From: Paludibacteraceae bacterium
Lineage (GTDB): Bacteria; Bacteroidota; Bacteroidia; Bacteroidales; Paludibacteraceae
DNA: 63,771 bases
Direction: 5' to 3'
Assembly: GCA_024401475.1 (NCBI GenBank)
Contig: JAKSKZ010000017.1
Span: 1-63,771, forward strand
Positions 55,740 through 63,771 of the stretch are shown here, in pieces. Made by a program: the position numbers and the translations under genes. The notes under the pieces were generated by a model. It did not search any database. It had not been told where the DNA came from and saw only the letters and a list, made by a program, of their open reading frames with translations. Every line of letters begins with the position of its first letter. The stretch's first letter is position 1.

Positions 55740-56366
55740 ATGGTAAAACTCCTTCTGACTCGACACGGTCAAACTTTTTGGAATGTAGAGAAAAGAATGC
55801 AGGGCCAGTCCAACTCCAACCTCACCCCGCTCGGCATCAAACAAGCTGAGGCTTTGGGCAAAAGATTGAAAGACGAACACATCGACGTCATCTACACCAG
55901 TCCGCTACAACGGGCCTACGATACGGCCGAACTCATCAAAGGCAACCGCGACATCGAAATCATCACACGAGATGGCCTCATGGAACTCTATTTAGGTCCA
56001 TGGCAAGGCAGACTTTTGTCTGAAGTCACCGAAGAATTCCCCGATCAAATCGAGAATTTCTGGGTCCACCCCGAACGATTTCACAGAGATGACACCGAAG
56101 ACTATTTTCAGTTACTTAAACGAGCCAGCGACACCATCGCAGAGATTGCCGAGAAAGAGCAAGGCAAAAGCGTTCTGATCGTCACTCACGGCATCGTTTT
56201 AAAAACGTTGCGTTCCTATTTCCAATACCAAGGAATTGACGAGATAAACAACTACGCCCATTCGCCCCAGTCCACCTCGCTAAGCATCGTGGAGAAACGA
56301 GACGGCAGGTGGAACGTGCTTCTTTGGAACGACACCGAACATTACGAACTCATTCCAAACGAATAA
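55740..56366 (+). CDS. Histidine phosphatase family protein
   Basis: A 208-residue member of the phosphoglycerate mutase-like branch: LLTRHGQTFWNVEKRMQGQSNSNLTPLGIKQAEALG, with catalytic His in RHG, SPLQRAYDTAELI, ELYLGPWQG and the second His in LIVTHGIVLKTL. GpmB, CobC and related phosphatases share this pattern, so the substrate is open. It is cotranscribed with the M20 gene. Confidence 0.88.
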   Translation: MVKLLLTRHGQTFWNVEKRMQGQSNSNLTPLGIKQAEALGKRLKDEHIDVIYTSPLQRAYDTAELIKGNRDIEIITRDGLMELYLGPWQGRLLSEVTEEFPDQIENFWVHPERFHRDDTEDYFQLLKRASDTIAEIAEKEQGKSVLIVTHGIVLKTLRSYFQYQGIDEINNYAHSPQSTSLSIVEKRDGRWNVLLWNDTEHYELIPNE

Positions 56367-56423
56367 CCCGCCCTATACACTCATTTGTCTTACTTACGCA
56401 GTTATTTTTCCGTAAAGAGATAG

Positions 56424-56431
56424 TATCTTTG
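56424..56431 (+). promoter_or_regulatory. -7 element of uvrA, placed for a leaderless transcript
   Basis: TATCTTTG at 56424-56431 ends only 5 bp before the uvrA ATG at 56437. With the usual 5-7 bp to the start site, transcription would begin at or next to the start codon. Confidence 0.55.
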
Positions 56432-56436
56432 CAGAT

Positions 56437-59241
56437 ATGGCAGATCAAGGAAACATTATCATAAAAAGAGCGCATGTCCACAACCTAAAGGACATTGACG
56501 TCACCATTCCGAGAAACAAGTTAGTCGTCATCACAGGACTATCAGGTTCCGGCAAATCATCGCTTGCTTTCGACACACTATATGCCGAAGGTCAACGTCG
56601 CTATGTGGAAAGTTTATCGGCTTACGCCCGCCAATTCTTAGGCAGAATGAGCAAGCCGGAGGCCGACTACATAAAAGGCATTCCGCCAGCAATTGCTATC
56701 GAACAGAAAGTCAACACAAGAAACCCTCGTTCAACGGTAGGCACATCCACTGAGATATACGAATACTTAAAACTACTCTTCGCCCGCATAGGCAAGACCT
56801 ACTCCCCTATTTCCGGAGATCTTGTCAAAAAGTATAATGTGAGCGATGTGGTAGATTACATCTACACATACCCCGAGAAAAGCAAGGGCGCCATTCTCAC
56901 CGAACTTGTCCCTCCTGAAGGCAGAACTATCCGTCAACAATTGGAGGTGCAGAAAATGCAAGGATTCGCCCGAATCGAAATCGACGACCAATTCGTCCGC
57001 ATCGAAGAGATGTTGGAGAAAAACGACGATGAATTGGAGGGAAATAAGATTTTCTTGGTCATCGACCGTTTCTCCATCGACAACGAAACAGATACCAGAA
57101 ATAGACTTGCAGACTCTGCCCAGACTGCATTTATCGAGGGCAACGGAGCTTGCATCGTAAAGATATACGGTAGAGAAGAGACTATCACCAAGCAATTCTC
57201 CAACAGATTTGAAGCAGACGGCATCCAATTCGACGAACCTAACGAACTGATGTTCAGTTTCAACAGCCCCTACGGAGCTTGCCCCGAATGCGAAGGTTAC
57301 GGAAAAGTCATCGGTATCGACGAAGATTTAGTGGTCCCCAACAAATCACTTTCCATCTACGACGGGGCCGTTGCTTGCTGGCATGGCGAGAAAATGTCGG
57401 AGTGGCAACAAGGTCTTATCGTTAATGCCGACCGCGTAAAATTTCCTATCCACAAACCCTACTATCAACTCACGAAAGAAGAAAAAGCACTTTTGTGGAA
57501 CGGCACACGCTACTTCGGAGGCATCCACGACTTTTTCAAGTTTGTACAAGAGAATCAATATAAGATTCAATATAGAGTGATGCTTTCCCGATTCAGAGGA
57601 AAGACAACTTGTCCTGCCTGCAACGGCATCAGACTAAAGAAAGAGGCCAACAATGTTCGTATCGGCGGAAAAAGCATTGCTGAACTTGTCGTGCTGCCAA
57701 TCAGCGAATTAAAGACATTTTTCCAAAATGTCCAATTCGAAGAACACGAACAAAAAATAGCAAAGAGGCTTCTCACAGAAATTACAAGCCGCATACAATT
57801 CTTGTTAGATGTCGGCCTGGGCTATCTAACACTAAATCGAATGTCATCCTCCCTTTCCGGAGGAGAGAGCCAACGTATCAACTTAGCCACTTCTCTCGGT
57901 AGCAGTTTGGTCGGTTCGCTTTACATTCTCGACGAGCCTAGTATCGGCCTCCACCCTCGTGACTCGCACCTACTCATCGAAGTTCTTCAAAAACTAAGAG
58001 ACTTGGGCAACACGGTTGTTGTGGTTGAACACGACGAAGAGATCATGCGCGCTGCAGACTATCTTATCGACATAGGTCCAGATGCTGGTCGTTTAGGCGG
58101 AAAGCTTATTTACCAGGGTGCCATCAACGACGAGATATTAAGTTCAGGCAATGTGCCAGAAGATAGCCACACCTTCAATTACCTTTTAGGCAAGGACAAG
58201 ATAGAAACGCCTGCCTACAGAAGAAAATGGAACAACTTCATCGAAGTGATAGATGTTCGCCAAAATAATTTGAAGGGCATCAATGTGAAATTCCCTCTCA
58301 ACGTCATCACTGTTGTGACAGGCGTCAGCGGTTCGGGCAAATCATCCTTAGTTCGCGACGTCTTCTATTCTGCCATGAAGAAAAGAATGGGTGGCATTGC
58401 CGAAAAGACAGGACTATATGCCGACATACAAGGCAGTTTCCACCTCGTTACAGACATCGAGTTTGTTGACCAAAATCCGATTGGCAAATCATCACGCTCC
58501 AACCCCGTCACCTACCTCAAAGCGTATGACGAGATTAGAAAATTATATGCCGAGCAACCGATTTCCAAGCAAATGGGCTATACCGCCGCACACTTCTCTT
58601 TCAACGTTGACAAAGGTCGCTGTGAGGAGTGTCAAGGAGAAGGAACGGTTACGGTAGAGATGCAATTCATGGCCGACTTGGTCTTGACTTGCGAATCATG
58701 CCACGGACATCGATTCAAGGAAGACATTCTGGAAGTGACCTATCGAGGTGCGAACATCTACGATGTTCTTGAAATGACCGTGAACCAAGCTGTTGAATTC
58801 TTCTCAGAAGGAACGGGAAGCACGGAAAAGAAAATTGTGAAACGCCTACAACCGCTAAAAGACGTAGGTCTTGGATATGTAAAATTAGGACAATCGTCAG
58901 ACACACTATCAGGAGGAGAAAGTCAGCGCGTCAAGTTGGCGGCCATTCTTGCGATGGAGAAACCAGACCCGATGATCTTCGTATTCGACGAACCTACTAC
59001 GGGCCTCCACTTCCACGACATCAAAACTCTGATGAAGGCTTTCAACGCACTTATCGCATCTGGCCACACGGTCATCATTATCGAGCATAACCTCGAAGTC
59101 ATAAAATGTGCCGACCACATTATTGATATCGGTCCAGAAGGCGGAGATGCTGGCGGAAACCTTGTCTTTGCAGGAACACCCGAAGAATTAGTAAAATGCG
59201 AGGATTCCCATACAGGAAAGTTCTTAAAGAGTCACTTATAA
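56437..59241 (+). CDS. uvrA: Excinuclease ABC subunit A
   Basis: A 934-residue UvrA with two ABC ATPase halves. First Walker [10 protein letters not shown] (about 32-40), second GVSGSGKSS (about 630); signature LSGGESQRI (about 475) and [12 protein letters not shown] (about 828). Zinc modules are CPECEGYG...CPACNG and CEECQGEG...CESCHG. It recognises bulky DNA lesions with UvrB. The family start [17 protein letters not shown] follows ATG 56437 directly. TsaC follows 12 bp after its stop. Confidence 0.97.
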   Translation: MADQGNIIIKRAHVHNLKDIDVTIPRNKLVVITGLSGSGKSSLAFDTLYAEGQRRYVESLSAYARQFLGRMSKPEADYIKGIPPAIAIEQKVNTRNPRSTVGTSTEIYEYLKLLFARIGKTYSPISGDLVKKYNVSDVVDYIYTYPEKSKGAILTELVPPEGRTIRQQLEVQKMQGFARIEIDDQFVRIEEMLEKNDDELEGNKIFLVIDRFSIDNETDTRNRLADSAQTAFIEGNGACIVKIYGREETITKQFSNRFEADGIQFDEPNELMFSFNSPYGACPECEGYGKVIGIDEDLVVPNKSLSIYDGAVACWHGEKMSEWQQGLIVNADRVKFPIHKPYYQLTKEEKALLWNGTRYFGGIHDFFKFVQENQYKIQYRVMLSRFRGKTTCPACNGIRLKKEANNVRIGGKSIAELVVLPISELKTFFQNVQFEEHEQKIAKRLLTEITSRIQFLLDVGLGYLTLNRMSSSLSGGESQRINLATSLGSSLVGSLYILDEPSIGLHPRDSHLLIEVLQKLRDLGNTVVVVEHDEEIMRAADYLIDIGPDAGRLGGKLIYQGAINDEILSSGNVPEDSHTFNYLLGKDKIETPAYRRKWNNFIEVIDVRQNNLKGINVKFPLNVITVVTGVSGSGKSSLVRDVFYSAMKKRMGGIAEKTGLYADIQGSFHLVTDIEFVDQNPIGKSSRSNPVTYLKAYDEIRKLYAEQPISKQMGYTAAHFSFNVDKGRCEECQGEGTVTVEMQFMADLVLTCESCHGHRFKEDILEVTYRGANIYDVLEMTVNQAVEFFSEGTGSTEKKIVKRLQPLKDVGLGYVKLGQSSDTLSGGESQRVKLAAILAMEKPDPMIFVFDEPTTGLHFHDIKTLMKAFNALIASGHTVIIIEHNLEVIKCADHIIDIGPEGGDAGGNLVFAGTPEELVKCEDSHTGKFLKSHL

Positions 59242-59253
59242 AATATTGAATTT

Positions 59254-59829
59254 ATGGAAGACATCATAAAAGAAGACATAAAGAATGCCATCAAAGTCAT
59301 GAAAGCTGGTGGCATCATCCTTTACCCAACCGACACCATTTGGGGATTGGGTTGTGACGCGACCAACGAGGCTGCCGTGAAAAAGATTTTCGATCTCAAA
59401 AAGAGAGAAGACTCCAAAGCAATGTTGGTTCTTACCGATTCTGCGGCAAAAGTTGAACGATTGGTGGGCGAAGTTCCTTCTGTTGTTTGGGACTTGGTGG
59501 AAGTTAGCGACAAACCACTAACCATCATCTACCCTGGCGGAAAAAACATGGCTCCCAACTTGATTGCAGAAGACGGAAGCGTCGGCATACGCATCACCAA
59601 CGAAACATTCTCAAAAGAACTATGTTTTCAATTCAGAATGCCCATCGTATCTACATCGGCCAATATCAGCGGAGATCCATCGCCTAGCAATTTCGCAGAA
59701 ATCAGTGATGATATAAAAAATGCCGTTGACTACATTGTCAAATACAGACAATCGGACAACACGAAGGCAAAACCATCCTCCATCATCAAAGTGGAGTCGA
59801 ATGGCGTTATAAAAATTATCAGAGAATAA
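59254..59829 (+). CDS. tsaC: Threonylcarbamoyl-AMP synthase (TsaC/Sua5/YrdC)
   Basis: A 191-residue YrdC-domain protein: MKAGGIILYPTDTIWGLGCDATNEAAVKKIFDLKKREDSKAM, VGIRITNE, and VSTSANISGDPSPSNF. It makes threonylcarbamoyl-AMP for t6A modification of tRNAs reading ANN codons. No Sua5 C-terminal domain, so TsaC type. Spacing of 12 bp suggests cotranscription with uvrA. Confidence 0.92.
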   Translation: MEDIIKEDIKNAIKVMKAGGIILYPTDTIWGLGCDATNEAAVKKIFDLKKREDSKAMLVLTDSAAKVERLVGEVPSVVWDLVEVSDKPLTIIYPGGKNMAPNLIAEDGSVGIRITNETFSKELCFQFRMPIVSTSANISGDPSPSNFAEISDDIKNAVDYIVKYRQSDNTKAKPSSIIKVESNGVIKIIRE

Positions 59830-59883
59830 ACAATCTGAATCCATTATATCCGTTATTCCATTAGGAATGCAGATGAAAACAGA

Positions 59884-61317
59884 ATGAAAGGTATTCAACA
59901 AAAAAATAAAAAAGAGAGACAAGCAAGGAAATACATCAGCCTCGACATCGTGGCATCTCTCCTTGCGTGGTTCCTCTTTTTCCTTTTTAGAAGAATTGAA
60001 ATTGAATCCACCTTCATTCAAAACATTCAATTATTCTCCCCTATCTACAATTTTTGGAAACTGCTTTTTGGTGTTCCCGTTTTTTGGATATTCATCTTTT
60101 GGCTTTCTGGTTATTACAACAAACCTTTCCAAAAATCAAGGGTGACAGAGTTCTTTCAGACACTAATCAGTGTTTTCTTCGGTTCCATCCTACTGTTTTT
60201 CATACTATTAATAGACGACCCCGTTATATCGTATAAATACTATTATTTATCGTTTGTTGTCCTGTTTCTCATCTATTTCGTCGTAGTCTATACATTCCGT
60301 TGCATTCTAACAAGTGTCACGACATACAACATCCATAATAAAATTTGGGGATTCAACACGCTTATCATCGGCTCAGGAGAAAAGGCCAAGAAGACATACG
60401 AAATGCTACAAAACAGCAAACCTGCGACAGGAAACAATATTATTGGGTTTATTTCTACTGACAAATACAACAATTCGGTCGATAAACATCTGATATTGGG
60501 TGGTCCAATCGACATGGCTCGAATCATAAAAGAGAAGAACATTGAAGAGACTATCATTGCCATCGACAGCGAAGATCGTGGCGACCTATTCTCCATTATC
60601 AACCAACTATACCAATATAATGTCGGCATTAGTTTCCCGCCTCATCTCTATGACTTCTTAGTAGGAGGCATCCGTCAATCCGCCATCTATGCAGTCCCTT
60701 TCGTAAATATTCTAGAAAATAAAATGCCCGAATGGCAACAAAATATGAAACGACTCTCCGACATCGTCTTTTCTGCTCTCGGTATTATAATAACTTCTCC
60801 TTTGCTCCTGTTCTTAGCTTGTAAAGTCAAATTATCATCACCAGGCAATGTCTTTTTCACCCAAGAAAGAATTGGCTTACATGGAGAACCTTTCCGAATT
60901 ATGAAATTCAGAACCATGTATGAGCGCCCCAAAGCCGACGAAGACCACGAACTCACTCATGCTAACGACGAACGCGTAACACCTATAGGTAAAACTATGC
61001 GCAAATATCGTTTAGACGAATTGCCACAACTTTTCAATGTCATAAAAGGCGAAATGTCTTTAGTAGGACCTCGCCCAGAACAGAAATTCTATATCAAACA
61101 AATTCTTGAAAAGGCTCCACACTATGCGTTAATTCATAAGGTGAAACCAGGCATTACGTCTTGGGGTATGGTGAAATATGGCTATGCTGACAATGTGGAA
61201 AAAATGATAGATCGACTTCAATACGACATCCTATACATTGAAAACATATCCTTACTCATTGATGTGAAAATTTTAATCTACACCATTAAAACAATTCTTT
61301 CGGGGGAAGGCATATAA
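59884..61317 (+). CDS. Polyprenyl-phosphate sugar transferase (exopolysaccharide initiating)
   Basis: A 477-residue WcaJ-like enzyme. Four to five N-terminal membrane helices are followed by a NAD-like fold (FNTLIIGSGEKAKKTYEML) and a last membrane helix at about 295-315. The catalytic C-terminal domain holds FRIMKFRTMYERPKADEDH, VTPIGKTMRKYRLDELPQLFNVIKGEMSLVGPRPEQ, including the conserved Asp-Glu and Pro-Arg-Pro. It adds the first sugar phosphate to undecaprenyl phosphate at the inner membrane for exopolysaccharide. No polysaccharide cluster is visible nearby in the window. Confidence 0.92.
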   Translation: MKGIQQKNKKERQARKYISLDIVASLLAWFLFFLFRRIEIESTFIQNIQLFSPIYNFWKLLFGVPVFWIFIFWLSGYYNKPFQKSRVTEFFQTLISVFFGSILLFFILLIDDPVISYKYYYLSFVVLFLIYFVVVYTFRCILTSVTTYNIHNKIWGFNTLIIGSGEKAKKTYEMLQNSKPATGNNIIGFISTDKYNNSVDKHLILGGPIDMARIIKEKNIEETIIAIDSEDRGDLFSIINQLYQYNVGISFPPHLYDFLVGGIRQSAIYAVPFVNILENKMPEWQQNMKRLSDIVFSALGIIITSPLLLFLACKVKLSSPGNVFFTQERIGLHGEPFRIMKFRTMYERPKADEDHELTHANDERVTPIGKTMRKYRLDELPQLFNVIKGEMSLVGPRPEQKFYIKQILEKAPHYALIHKVKPGITSWGMVKYGYADNVEKMIDRLQYDILYIENISLLIDVKILIYTIKTILSGEGI

Positions 61318-61326
61318 CTCCAAGCA

Positions 61327-62226
61327 TTACCACGTCAAACGCTCTTCGACCGTGGGGAATCGGAATCCTATCATCAATTCAAAAGAAGACGAGGCTCCGA
61401 CTTTCTCTAAATCATTCAAAGCATAAGAATAAGCACCTCCCATATAGAAGTGTTCGCACACAAAGACTTTAAACAAAGCTCCAACATAATGGTCTATCTC
61501 ATATAACAAACCGACATTCCAACGCCCACCATAATTCAGATTCGGTTCAAAAGCAAAAGCCAAAGGTGAATTTTTCGCCCCCATAATAATAGCATCTACA
61601 CTCAATTCAATATGTTTATCCACTCTACTATTTTTTGACACCGATAAATAACCATGAGGGACTAATGCATACTCGCAATCTTTCTTTGCAAAATCTCCCA
61701 ACCCATTCGCACTTACAGACACTCTCCACGAATTACATTTTAGCAAGACCGCCACTTGAGCTGAATAAGAAGTATTTCTTTCTGACATTGATTCATATAA
61801 AAAATCGCCTTCCGAATTAGCTAATTCCCTATCATTGAAAGCATGCCACAAACATTCGCCGCCTACAGACATTGAAAGCAAACTTCGTTCGGACAAATGA
61901 ACATGATATGATAACGCCGCCTCCAAATCAGACCGTTCATTAACGCCTATACTTTGATGAGAAAAAGAGACCCCCAATCCTAGTCCGGTTCTCTTTACTG
62001 GTGTTGATCCAGAGAAGAAAAAAGAAAGTGGACTTCCTTCCATATTTACCCACTGCTTATTGAAATGCATGACACACGACACTTCATCTTCCACCCCTGC
62101 ATAAGCACCACTATAGGACAATGGATCATATATAAACATCATCGTATGAGGCTCTTGTTGAGCAAAAACTTTGCTACCCAAGAATACACAAATAAAAAAG
62201 GCACAAATCCTTTTAAAGAGAAACAT
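61327..62226 (-). CDS. PorP/SprF family type IX secretion outer-membrane protein
   Basis: A 299-residue beta-barrel. Signal peptide (about 1-22), then EPHTMMFIYDPLSYSGAYAGVE, CVMHFNKQWVNMEGSP, GLGVSFSHQSIGVN, and the C-terminal MGGAYSYALNDL and FELMIGFRF. It follows a CHU_C-tagged cargo gene after 61 bp in the same direction, the usual PorP/SprF-adhesin pair. Only distantly similar to the copy at 6602-7492. Convergent with the sugar transferase 9 bp away. Confidence 0.72.
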   Translation of the reverse strand: MFLFKRICAFFICVFLGSKVFAQQEPHTMMFIYDPLSYSGAYAGVEDEVSCVMHFNKQWVNMEGSPLSFFFSGSTPVKRTGLGLGVSFSHQSIGVNERSDLEAALSYHVHLSERSLLSMSVGGECLWHAFNDRELANSEGDFLYESMSERNTSYSAQVAVLLKCNSWRVSVSANGLGDFAKKDCEYALVPHGYLSVSKNSRVDKHIELSVDAIIMGAKNSPLAFAFEPNLNYGGRWNVGLLYEIDHYVGALFKVFVCEHFYMGGAYSYALNDLEKVGASSSFELMIGFRFPTVEERLTW

Positions 62227-62287
62227 TCCTATTCTTATTAAAACAAAACAAATTTAAGATTTCAAAAACCAGTTAGAATAACAGCTT

Positions 62288-63771
62288 CTAATACAGCAGT
62301 TCTATGAATCCAGAGTAAACTTTCTTATCGTTTGCTAACAATAAGAAAAAGTACGTTCCAACAGGAAGCAACCCTTTTTGAAAACTACGGCTTGACTCAT
62401 TCGTTCCATCCCAACTATTATCGTAATTACTCTTTTTATAGACTATGCTACCCCATTGATTATAGACAATCAACTCATTTTGTTTATACTCAGAAATTCC
62501 ATCCAAAAACAAAATATCATTTTTCCCATCACCATTAGGAGTCAGTAAATAATTATGAATCGGATTATCTTTCACCATCGTTTCTCCTAAAGGTCGCACA
62601 TTAATAGCGATAGAAGACTCACACATATCTACAACGTTTCCATTATGCAACAACTGCCAATAAACTGAATATTCGCCTGGCAACAACGACAACAGAGTCC
62701 AATCCGGGTCTGATTTAATTGAAAATGATTCAAACATATCATCAAATTCTTCTCGCTCAGAAATAGTCATAAAGACGGTATCCCACCGACATGTTTTATC
62801 CATCAAAGGAAGTTCTAAGAGAATATTCAACCTGCTTGTATCCGTTGAGGCTGAAAAAATCAAATCTTCAGAACACTCGCTGAAAAATGGGGTAACTGAA
62901 TCTCGAACCATTACTTTATAAGAACATGTGGCAACCTGTTCTCCATTCTCAATAGCACTAAACGAATATGATTGAACGTCTCCATGACGCATCATTGCCC
63001 CATCCAATCCATCATCAAGAATAACCGTCCAATTATTATTAGAACAATTTGGGAGAACGACATTATAATTTATCTCACATTCATCTGCCGACAAATAAAT
63101 GATTGTATCATTAGGACATTGTATCGTACCCCAAGGCTCTAAAATCTCATCTTCAACAACAGTAATCCAATAAGAACACGTATCACTAAGATTTTCACCT
63201 TCTATCGTATCTTTAGCCACAAAACTCAGTTCCATTCGCCCTCCAACTTGCAACGCAAATACATCCGACAACGCAAACAATGGATCTACCAATCCATCAT
63301 AAGACAGGGGCATAGGAGGAATAAATTCGGAAGCCAAAACAGATATACTAACAATAGTGTCTGCTATACACTCTATTGTTGGAGTATAATATTTAGGGCT
63401 GATTTCTATTGTATCTCCAAGTGTCGTATCCATTGGCAAACTGTCGGCTACCACCTTCAACCAGTAGAAGCACGTATCGCTATGATGCGATCCATCCAAT
63501 GTATCCTTCGCCACGAACTTCAAGGCAAGGCTGTCACCGACCTGCAGGCCAAGCACCTCCTCCTGACGGAACAGTGTCTCCACGATTCCATCCGAGGAAG
63601 TCGCCATCGATGGCGTGTAGCCCGCTGACAAAACAGATATTGGTATGGTGGTGTCAAAACCACATGTTATTGTTGGAATATAATATTCGGGAATTAACTC
63701 GGTCGTATCTTGGAACGTCGTATCCATTGGCAAACTATCGGCTACCACCTTCAACCAATAGAAGCATGTGT
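62288..63771 (-). CDS. Type IX secreted repeat protein with type B CHU_C domain, 5' end outside the window
   Basis: At least 494 codons; the frame stays open to the right edge so the start is missing. Two near-identical 98-residue repeats (294 bp period) with DTCFYWLKVVADSLPMDTT, SVLSAGYTPSM and QVGDSLALKFVAKDT, a third, diverged copy, then HYR-like domains (QCPNDTIIYLSADECEINYNVVLPNCSNN). The final 75 residues have NYLLTPNGDGKNDIL, LIVYNQWGSIVYK, YDNSWDGTN and LPVGTYFFLLLAN: the CHU_C sorting domain. Probably a large surface adhesin exported with the PorP/SprF protein encoded next. Confidence 0.85.
   Translation of the reverse strand, partial: TCFYWLKVVADSLPMDTTFQDTTELIPEYYIPTITCGFDTTIPISVLSAGYTPSMATSSDGIVETLFRQEEVLGLQVGDSLALKFVAKDTLDGSHHSDTCFYWLKVVADSLPMDTTLGDTIEISPKYYTPTIECIADTIVSISVLASEFIPPMPLSYDGLVDPLFALSDVFALQVGGRMELSFVAKDTIEGENLSDTCSYWITVVEDEILEPWGTIQCPNDTIIYLSADECEINYNVVLPNCSNNNWTVILDDGLDGAMMRHGDVQSYSFSAIENGEQVATCSYKVMVRDSVTPFFSECSEDLIFSASTDTSRLNILLELPLMDKTCRWDTVFMTISEREEFDDMFESFSIKSDPDWTLLSLLPGEYSVYWQLLHNGNVVDMCESSIAINVRPLGETMVKDNPIHNYLLTPNGDGKNDILFLDGISEYKQNELIVYNQWGSIVYKKSNYDNSWDGTNESSRSFQKGLLPVGTYFFLLLANDKKVYSGFIELLY
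63460..63771 (-). repeat. Tandem 294-bp coding repeat at the right edge
   Basis: CCATTGGCAAACTRTCGGCT (R is A or G) occurs at 63430 and 63724, 294 bp apart, and continues with near-identical bases. The inner part 63480-63630 is clearly more GC-rich than the repeats around it, suggesting exchange between copies. Confidence 0.75.

Overview
The window looks like chromosomal DNA of a member of the Bacteroidota, most likely order Bacteroidales. The evidence is: repeated copies of the Bacteroidota-type promoter (-7 TAnnTTTG, best cases with a TTG/TTTG -33 box 19-20 bp upstream); two type IX secretion loci (PorP/SprF porins next to proteins with gliding-motility C-terminal sorting domains); a one-piece hybrid two-component regulator; DUF3467 next to rpoC; and a DAHP synthase fused to chorismate mutase. 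No rRNA, CRISPR array, insertion sequence or prophage was found.

Layout. 1-2.3 kb: a HelD-like helicase. 2.5-7.5 kb: a MABP-like lipoprotein, then a tight type IX secretion operon (CHU_C-tagged secreted protein, FKBP-type lipoprotein, stand-alone FKBP N-domain lipoprotein, PD40-OmpA protein, PorP/SprF). 7.6-23.5 kb, minus strand: crcB, a DUF4377-like protein, DUF3467, then a conserved information-processing block read right to left: rpsU, xerC, hpf, tRNA-Thr/Tyr/Gly/Thr, tuf, tRNA-Trp, secE, nusG, rplK, rplA, rplJ, rplL, rpoB, rpoC. The tRNA4-tuf order and a hairpin between rplL and rpoB match the Escherichia coli arrangement. 23.6-31.4 kb, plus strand: pepP, a redoxin-like exported protein, a gamma-class carbonic anhydrase-like protein, two tandem Cys-rich small proteins plus a small radical SAM enzyme, then pheA and a DAHP synthase/chorismate mutase behind a Phe/Tyr-rich leader peptide and attenuator. 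31.4-43 kb: ldcA-like peptidase, tRNA-Met, a large hybrid two-component regulator, Lrp/AsnC regulator divergent from a MetE-like methyltransferase, frr, rsgA, a histidine kinase, DUF177 and rpmF.

43-54.5 kb is an accessory region with lower and variable GC: an orphan HigA-like protein, two unknown small proteins, a Fib_succ_major-type exported protein, a BspA-like LRR protein, a non-coding stretch with four covarying palindromes, a DUF3990 ADP-ribosyltransferase-fold toxin candidate with its partner, a frameshifted membrane gene, and a four-gene minus-strand operon (small helical protein, basic amphipathic protein, unknown 386-aa protein, Ycf46-like AAA+ ATPase) that sits directly behind a strongly structured RNA-like element. 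54.5-61.3 kb returns to housekeeping genes (M20 amidohydrolase, histidine phosphatase, uvrA, tsaC-like, polyprenyl sugar transferase). The right end holds a second type IX pair: PorP/SprF and a repeat-containing type B cargo protein that runs off the window.

The best candidates for an undescribed system are (a) the structured element plus the four-gene AAA+ operon at 50.1-54.35 kb and (b) the Cys-rich paralog pair plus radical SAM enzyme at 27.5-29.1 kb. The clearest new regulatory reading is the Phe/Tyr leader-peptide attenuator at 29.2-29.36 kb. All calls come from reading sequence only; no database search was run.
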